A stretch of DNA of 28,687 bases from Alphaproteobacteria bacterium (lineage in GTDB: Bacteria; Pseudomonadota; Alphaproteobacteria; Puniceispirillales; Puniceispirillaceae), in contig JAKMFG010000067.1 in NCBI GenBank assembly GCA_022425565.1, positions 1 through 28,687 on the forward strand, written 5' to 3'. Below, one piece after another: positions 24,338 through 28,687 of the stretch. Made by a program: the position numbers and the translations under genes. How positions within the stretch are numbered: the first letter of the stretch is position 1; every line of letters starts with the position of its first letter. The notes under the pieces were generated by a model, which ran no database searches, was not told the origin of the DNA, and saw only the letters and a program-made list of their open reading frames with translations.

Positions 24338-24896
24338 GATCGAGGGTGCCGCGAAAATAGGCAATGCCGGTTTGAGCGGTGATCAGCGCCGATACCCACA
24401 GTACGACAAGCCCGGCTGTGTTGATGAAATCCAGCTCGGGGAACACGGGCGCCGCGATCAGCACCCCGATGGCGACCAACTGCAGCGTCGTTTTCCATTT
24501 TGCCAGCTGCGAGACGGGAATGGAGACGCTCCGTCCTGCCATGAATTCACGAAGGCCGGAGACGAAGAACTCGCGGAACATGATGACCAATGCCGGAACA
24601 AAGAACAGCCAGCCGTCGGATGTTACCTTGGCGAGCGCCAGAAGGCAGACACCAATCAGCACCTTGTCGGCGATCGGGTCGAGCATGGTTCCAAATTTGG
24701 AGACGATCTGCAGGCGGCGCGCCATCCAGCCATCGAAAAAGTCCGATACGCTGGCAAGAATGAAAAGGATCAGCGCGACTGGGTAGCCAACCTCCGGATC
24801 ATCTGCCCAGACCAGCGCCGCCACAAGCGGAGCCGCTGCGAGGCGCAGCACCGTCATCGTGTTTGGCACGGATTTCAGCATGATGTTCGCCGACAT
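24330..24896 (-). CDS. pgsA: CDP-diacylglycerol-glycerol-3-phosphate 3-phosphatidyltransferase
   Basis: The 188-residue inner-membrane enzyme makes phosphatidylglycerol phosphate, the committed step to phosphatidylglycerol and cardiolipin. The CDP-alcohol phosphotransferase motif D-G-x2-A-R-x8-G-x3-D-x3-D is complete: FFDGWMARRL, then SKFGTMLDPIADK, at about residues 53-75. Four to five hydrophobic spans are visible. GGGAGGG lies 5 bases before the ATG. It follows uvrC by 56 bases. The uvrC-pgsA pairing is old and widespread. Its product is the lipid donor for Lgt, encoded elsewhere in the window. Confidence 0.96.
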   Translation of the reverse strand: MSANIMLKSVPNTMTVLRLAAAPLVAALVWADDPEVGYPVALILFILASVSDFFDGWMARRLQIVSKFGTMLDPIADKVLIGVCLLALAKVTSDGWLFFVPALVIMFREFFVSGLREFMAGRSVSIPVSQLAKWKTTLQLVAIGVLIAAPVFPELDFINTAGLVVLWVSALITAQTGIAYFRGTLDHV

Positions 24897-24952
24897 TCAG
24901 GCCCTCCCGGGACCGCCGCATTTTCTTCAGCTCTGGATAATGACGCAAGCAA

Positions 24953-26875
24953 TCAGGAATGCCCACTATAAAACCAGTCATAGAGCTGTTTTGCCACGGC
25001 TCCGGAAATGCCGTCCACGGCCTCCAGATCGTCAAGGCCTGCTGCTGCGACTGCGCGGGCCGAGCCGAAATGCGCCAGCAGTGCTTTCTTGCGTTTTGGG
25101 CCGATCCCGGGAACCCCGTCCAGCGGGCTTGTCAGTTCCGCCTTCTGGCGGCGGGCGCGGTGTGTACCGATGGCATAGCGGTGCGCCTCGTCGCGAAGCC
25201 GCTGCAGGAAATGCATGGCCGATGCCTGCGGCGACAGCGTGAAGGTTTCACGGCCGCGCATATGAAACTGCTCGCGACCAGCATTGCGGTCCGGCCCCTT
25301 GGAAATGGCGACCACGGCAATATCGGCGACCCCCAGATCCTCCATCACCTCGGTGACGGCACTGAGCTGGCCCTTGCCGCCATCAATCAGCAGCAGGTCC
25401 GGCCAGCTGCCGCCGGTGCGGTCCGGATCCTCTTTCAGCGCCCGCTCGAACCGGCGGTTGATGACCTGGCGCATCATTCCGAAATCATCCCCCTCGATGA
25501 CGGCATAGGCGCCCTCGTTACGGATGTTGAACTTGCGATAGGCAGCCTTGTTGAACCCTTCCGGTCCGGCGACGATCATGCCGCCAACGGCGTGGCGCCC
25601 CTGAATATGCGAGTTGTCATAGACCTCGACACGGTCCGGTGGGGCGTCCAGCCCGAACAGGTCGGCGAGCTCGCCAAGAAGACGGCGTTGTGATCCGGTA
25701 TCGGCAAGATGGCGGGCGAGCGCTTCCTCGGCATTGTGGTGGGCCATGGCGGTCAGTTTGGTCCGGTCACCGCGCTGCGGGCGGGTCAGCTTGACGTTGC
25801 GCCCGGCCCGTGCTGACAGCGCCTCGGCAATGAGCGCCTTGTCGCCAGGCTCGTCCGATAGCAGGATTTCCGAAGGCGGGTCCTTGTCGTCATAGAACTG
25901 TCCGAGGAACGCCGTCAGTACGTCGGCGGCACTGCTTTCGGCATTGTGGCTGAGGAAATAGGACCGGTTCCCATAGTTCGACCCGCCGCGGATGAAGAAG
26001 GTCTGGATGCAGGACCGCTCGCCGCTCTGGGCGATGGCAATGATATCGGCATCTTTCAGATTCTGTACGTTGATGTCCTGGCTGGCCTGAATGCCGCTCA
26101 GCGCGCGTATCCGATTGCGCCAGATGGCGGCGGTCTCGAATTCCAGCTTGTCGGCGGCGGTGTGCATGCGCTCGGCATAGTCGCGCTGGATGGCAGCTGA
26201 TTCACCTGACAGGAAGCGGCGTGCCTGGTCCAGCTGCCCGGCATAATCCTCGCGGCTGACAAGATCGACACAAGGTCCGCTGCAGCGCTTGATCTGATAT
26301 TGGAGGCAGGGGCGGGTGCGGGCGCTGAACACCGAATCCGAACAGGTGCGCAGCATGAAGGCGCGCGCCAGGTCGGCCACAGTCCGGTTCACCGCGCCGG
26401 CTGAGGCGAAAGGGCCGAAATAGTCACCCTTGCGGGTCTTGCGGCCACGATGCTTCTTCAGCTGGCCGAACGGGTGGTCGCCGGTGAGCAGGATCTGCGG
26501 CAGGCTCTTATCGTCGCGAAGCAGGATATTGTAGCGTGGCTTCAGCTTCTTGATCAGATTCGATTCCAGAAGCAGCGCCTCGATCTCCGAGCGGGTGACG
26601 ATCACCTCCAGCGTCTCGGTCTCGCTAACCATCCGCATCAGCCTGTTCGACAACCTGTTCGGCTGGGTGTAGCTGGTAACGCGCCGCGCCAGGTTGCGCG
26701 CCTTGCCGACATACAGCGCCTCGCCTGCGCCGTTCAACATGCGGTAGACGCCCGGGTCGCCGGTCAGTTTCTTCACTTCCGATTTCAGATAGGCAAGACC
26801 GCGGCCGAGGTCCGGCGGCAGGTTGACCGGGCTGGCGGTCCCGGCGGTCTCGTCATGGATGGTGGTGTCGGTCAT
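24953..26875 (-). CDS. uvrC: Excinuclease ABC subunit C
   Basis: This 640-residue nuclease makes both incisions of nucleotide excision repair after UvrB loads on damage. Its domains in order are: GIY-YIG (DPGVYRML...ALYVGKARNLARR, about residues 40-65), the cysteine cluster CLQYQIKRCSGPC, a UVR motif (EFETAAIWRNRI near 245), an RNase H-like nuclease (VYDNSHIQGRHAVGGMIV and LLLIDGGKGQ), and two C-terminal helix-hairpin-helix motifs (DGVPGIGPKRKKALLAHFGS, and LEAVDGISGAVA). I chose the ATG at 26875; the frame runs three codons further to a TTG at 26884. It starts the leftward string uvrC-pgsA-mobB-moeA-moaD-moaE and lies 457 bp downstream of uvrB in the same direction. Confidence 0.97.
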   Translation of the reverse strand: MTDTTIHDETAGTASPVNLPPDLGRGLAYLKSEVKKLTGDPGVYRMLNGAGEALYVGKARNLARRVTSYTQPNRLSNRLMRMVSETETLEVIVTRSEIEALLLESNLIKKLKPRYNILLRDDKSLPQILLTGDHPFGQLKKHRGRKTRKGDYFGPFASAGAVNRTVADLARAFMLRTCSDSVFSARTRPCLQYQIKRCSGPCVDLVSREDYAGQLDQARRFLSGESAAIQRDYAERMHTAADKLEFETAAIWRNRIRALSGIQASQDINVQNLKDADIIAIAQSGERSCIQTFFIRGGSNYGNRSYFLSHNAESSAADVLTAFLGQFYDDKDPPSEILLSDEPGDKALIAEALSARAGRNVKLTRPQRGDRTKLTAMAHHNAEEALARHLADTGSQRRLLGELADLFGLDAPPDRVEVYDNSHIQGRHAVGGMIVAGPEGFNKAAYRKFNIRNEGAYAVIEGDDFGMMRQVINRRFERALKEDPDRTGGSWPDLLLIDGGKGQLSAVTEVMEDLGVADIAVVAISKGPDRNAGREQFHMRGRETFTLSPQASAMHFLQRLRDEAHRYAIGTHRARRQKAELTSPLDGVPGIGPKRKKALLAHFGSARAVAAAGLDDLEAVDGISGAVAKQLYDWFYSGHS

Positions 26876-27332
26876 CTCGTGCAATCTAGCCTGCCGGGCG
26901 CAGGGTTGGTAGGGGGTGTGATGTTAGCGGCGCATCTATCTGAAAGTCCGGGAAAACCTGTCTCGCGTGCCCTGTGGATAACTATGTGGATGAACTCGAC
27001 TGCCTGCGATTTGTATGCTGATTCCATGCAAAATTTCACAATTTGATGACACTGGAAGGGGGGATTAAAAAATTTAATGATATCAATATATTAAATAAAA
27101 GCAAAAAAACTAGTGCACTGATTTGACTATGAAAAATTCAGCCAGTTTTGGGAAATATGGTGCGGTTGTTTCGCTGTGCACAACAGCTACCGATTCGGCT
27201 GTCCCGGTCCGAAACTGTCAACCCGGGCTGGCATGTATTTTTTCACCTTTTGTTGTGCAGAAATGACAGGCCCGAAAGAATCGAATGAATTCAGTGGCCA
27301 GCCGGGCAAAAGCATCAGTAAGGGTGCCCTGC
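26876..27332. other. Long AT-rich intergenic region between uvrB and uvrC
   Basis: This is the only gene gap above 300 bases. No reading frame with a ribosome binding site is seen. Its core (27060-27115) is strongly AT-rich and holds the inverted repeat TTTAAT (27073-27078) / ATTAAA (27090-27095) around the palindrome TGATATCA (27078-27085). A perfect DnaA box and a near-box lie 80-100 bases to one side. A 9-bp inverted repeat TGCACAACA (27177-27185) / TGTTGTGCA (27251-27259) is on the other. It must contain the uvrC promoter. I see no tRNA or known riboswitch. The combination of boxes and AT-rich stretch is what a replication origin looks like, but it is too small a signal to call one. Confidence 0.6.
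26973..26993 (-). promoter_or_regulatory. Pair of DnaA-box-like sites upstream of uvrC
   Basis: TGTGGATAA at 26973-26981 is the reverse complement of the perfect DnaA box. TGTGGATGA at 26985-26993 matches with one mismatch. The two lie 12 bp apart in the same orientation, roughly 100-120 bases before the uvrC start. Confidence 0.5.
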
Positions 27333-28687
27333 CTATCGCCGGCGGGGGCGTTTGCGCGGGCTGCTGCCGGGGGTGCCGGCCGGGAAGCGCGCCTCTGAAG
27401 ACCCGCCTTTCTTGCCGCCACCAGACCCGCCACCATTTCCGGCTTTGAACCTGTCGGCGATGGCCTGCGGCACGCCCGGCGCGTTCAGCCCCAGTTCGGC
27501 CGCCTCCATCCGGCGGATCTCGTCGCGCAGCCGGGCGGCTTCCTCGAATTCCAGATTGGCGGCGGCGTCCTGCATCGATTTTTCCAGATCGGCAATCACC
27601 GCGGCATAGTTGTGGCCGACAAGGTCGCCCTCCTTGGCGCCGGCCTGCGGGGTGACATGATCGGCCCGCTCATAGACCGAATCCAGAACATCGTTGATGT
27701 CTTTGCGGATCGATTCCGGCGTGATGCCATGCGCCTCGTTCCAGGCTTCCTGCTTGGCGCGGCGGCGGTTCGTCTCGTCCAGCGCATACTGCATGGAATC
27801 TGTAACTTTATCGGCATAGAGGATGACCCGCCCGTCGACATTTCGCGCCGCTCGGCCGATGGTCTGGATCAGTGATGTCTTGGAACGAAGATAGCCCTCC
27901 TTGTCGGCATCGAGGATGCCGACAAGCGCGCATTCGGGGATATCAAGGCCCTCGCGAAGCAGGTTGATGCCGATCAGCACGTCGAACACGCCAAGCCGCA
28001 GGTCGCGCATGATCTCGATCCGCTCCAGCGTGTCGATGTCCGAATGCAGATAGCGCACGCGGATGCCGGCCTCAAACATATATTCCGACAGCGCCTCGGC
28101 CATCTTCTTGGTCAGGGTGGTGATCAGCACCCGCTGGCCCTTGGCCGCCGATTCGCGGCATTCGGCGATGATGTCGTCGACCTGGGTGGCGGTCGGCCGC
28201 ACGATGCAGTCCGGGTCGGTCAGGCCGGTGGGGCGCACCACCTGTTCGGAAAAGACACCGCCGGTGCGCTCGATCTCCCAGGTGCCGGGGGTGGCCGAAA
28301 CAAAGATGGTCTGTGGGCGAAAGCCTTCCCACTCCTCGAATTTCAGCGGCCTGTTATCCATGCAGCTTGGCAGCCGGAAGCCATATTCAGACAGTGTGCT
28401 CTTGCGTGCGAAGTCGCCTTTGAACATGGCCCCGATCTGCGGCACGGTGACGTGGCTTTCATCGATGATCAGCAGCGCGTTTTCGGGCAGATATTCGAAC
28501 AGGGTCGGCGGCGGCTCGCCCGGCCCGCGCCCCGACAGGTAGCGCGAGTAATTCTCGATGCCGGCGCAGGACCCGGTGGCCTCGATCATCTCGATATCGA
28601 ACTGCGTGCGCTGCTCGATGCGCTGCGCCTCCAGCAGCTTGCCCTGTTCGGTAAATTCCGCCAGCCGCTGCTTCAGCTCGGTGCGGA
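27333..28687 (-). CDS. uvrB: Excinuclease ABC subunit B (3' part, runs off the window)
   Basis: About 450 C-terminal residues of UvrB are present. The frame is open to the right edge, and the residues upstream of the in-frame ATG at 28589 ([20 protein letters not shown]) are still UvrB, so the gene continues beyond the window. Visible are the helicase motifs [59 protein letters not shown] and [11 protein letters not shown]-terminal UVR domain follows ([20 protein letters not shown]), the part that contacts UvrC. The tail after it is Gly/Lys-rich and ends in a basic run (RKRPRRR). UvrB is the damage-verifying subunit of excision repair. Confidence 0.97.
   Translation of the reverse strand, partial: RTELKQRLAEFTEQGKLLEAQRIEQRTQFDIEMIEATGSCAGIENYSRYLSGRGPGEPPPTLFEYLPENALLIIDESHVTVPQIGAMFKGDFARKSTLSEYGFRLPSCMDNRPLKFEEWEGFRPQTIFVSATPGTWEIERTGGVFSEQVVRPTGLTDPDCIVRPTATQVDDIIAECRESAAKGQRVLITTLTKKMAEALSEYMFEAGIRVRYLHSDIDTLERIEIMRDLRLGVFDVLIGINLLREGLDIPECALVGILDADKEGYLRSKTSLIQTIGRAARNVDGRVILYADKVTDSMQYALDETNRRRAKQEAWNEAHGITPESIRKDINDVLDSVYERADHVTPQAGAKEGDLVGHNYAAVIADLEKSMQDAAANLEFEEAARLRDEIRRMEAAELGLNAPGVPQAIADRFKAGNGGGSGGGKKGGSSEARFPAGTPGSSPRKRPRRR

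Noticed and set aside
26645..26660. GTTC-N8-GTTC resembling an alphaproteobacterial LexA box
   Set aside because: The spacing is 8, not 7, and it lies inside uvrC where it encodes a conserved stretch (NRLSNRL).
27177..27259. 9-bp inverted repeat TGCACAACA/TGTTGTGCA as ends of a mobile element
   Set aside because: Only 83 bp in total, no target duplication and no transposase; kept only as a note in the gap description.

Overview
The window is a gene-dense, GC-rich stretch of chromosome from an alphaproteobacterium. The evidence is the gene order: lgt-midA-pgeF, then prs-rplY-pth-ychF; a petP/petR regulator pair beside ilvE; a uvrC-pgsA-moaD-moaE string; and a DUF1285-NUDIX-DUF6111-cca string. 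A marine lineage such as SAR116 is possible, but that is only an impression. Nearly all genes are housekeeping genes. I see no insertion sequence, prophage, CRISPR array, rRNA or tRNA.

Layout. 1-150 is an AT-rich island with palindromes. 151-930 (-) is an unrecognised protein with a weak PAS-like feel. 1147-4796 (+) is a tight string: DUF1285 protein, CoA-type NUDIX hydrolase, small membrane protein, CCA-adding enzyme and aerobic coproporphyrinogen oxidase (hemF). 5041-7629 (+) is the complete cytochrome bc1 operon petABC, closed by a strong bidirectional terminator. 7742-11960 (-) holds, in transcription order, prs, rplY (L25/Ctc), pth, ychF and a dienelactone-hydrolase-like protein. 12128-14969 (-) holds lgt, midA, pgeF and a possible 22-codon hydrophobic micro-ORF. 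15103-18223 (+) holds a UbiK-like protein, a YbjN-family protein, proC, a TetR/COQ9-like protein and csaA. 18233-20810 (-) is a petP-like MarR regulator, a petR-like response regulator and a histidine kinase. ilvE (+) is divergent from petP. 21811-26875 (-) is uvrC, pgsA, mobB, moeA, moaD and moaE. After a 457-bp AT-rich gap with DnaA boxes comes the 3' part of uvrB (-), which runs off the right edge.

How the genes fit together. The bc1 complex, heme synthesis (hemF), ubiquinone-related factors (UbiK-like, possibly COQ9-like, and MidA, whose mitochondrial relative NDUFAF7 assists complex I) and petP/petR-type regulators give the window a respiratory theme. A second theme is late molybdenum cofactor synthesis (mobB, moeA, moaD, moaE). 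A third is nucleotide excision repair (uvrB, uvrC).

The most striking point is in cytochrome c1. The heme-binding motif reads CAGCQ instead of CxxCH, so the proximal histidine ligand is missing, while the rest of the protein looks intact. Other points worth a look are: 15-bp in-frame tandem repeats in three different genes (cca, hemF, ubiK-like); two intergenic regions with perfect DnaA-box consensus; a micro-ORF downstream of pgeF; and two AT-rich islands sharing a 10-mer palindrome half. I did not find a clearly new multi-gene system.
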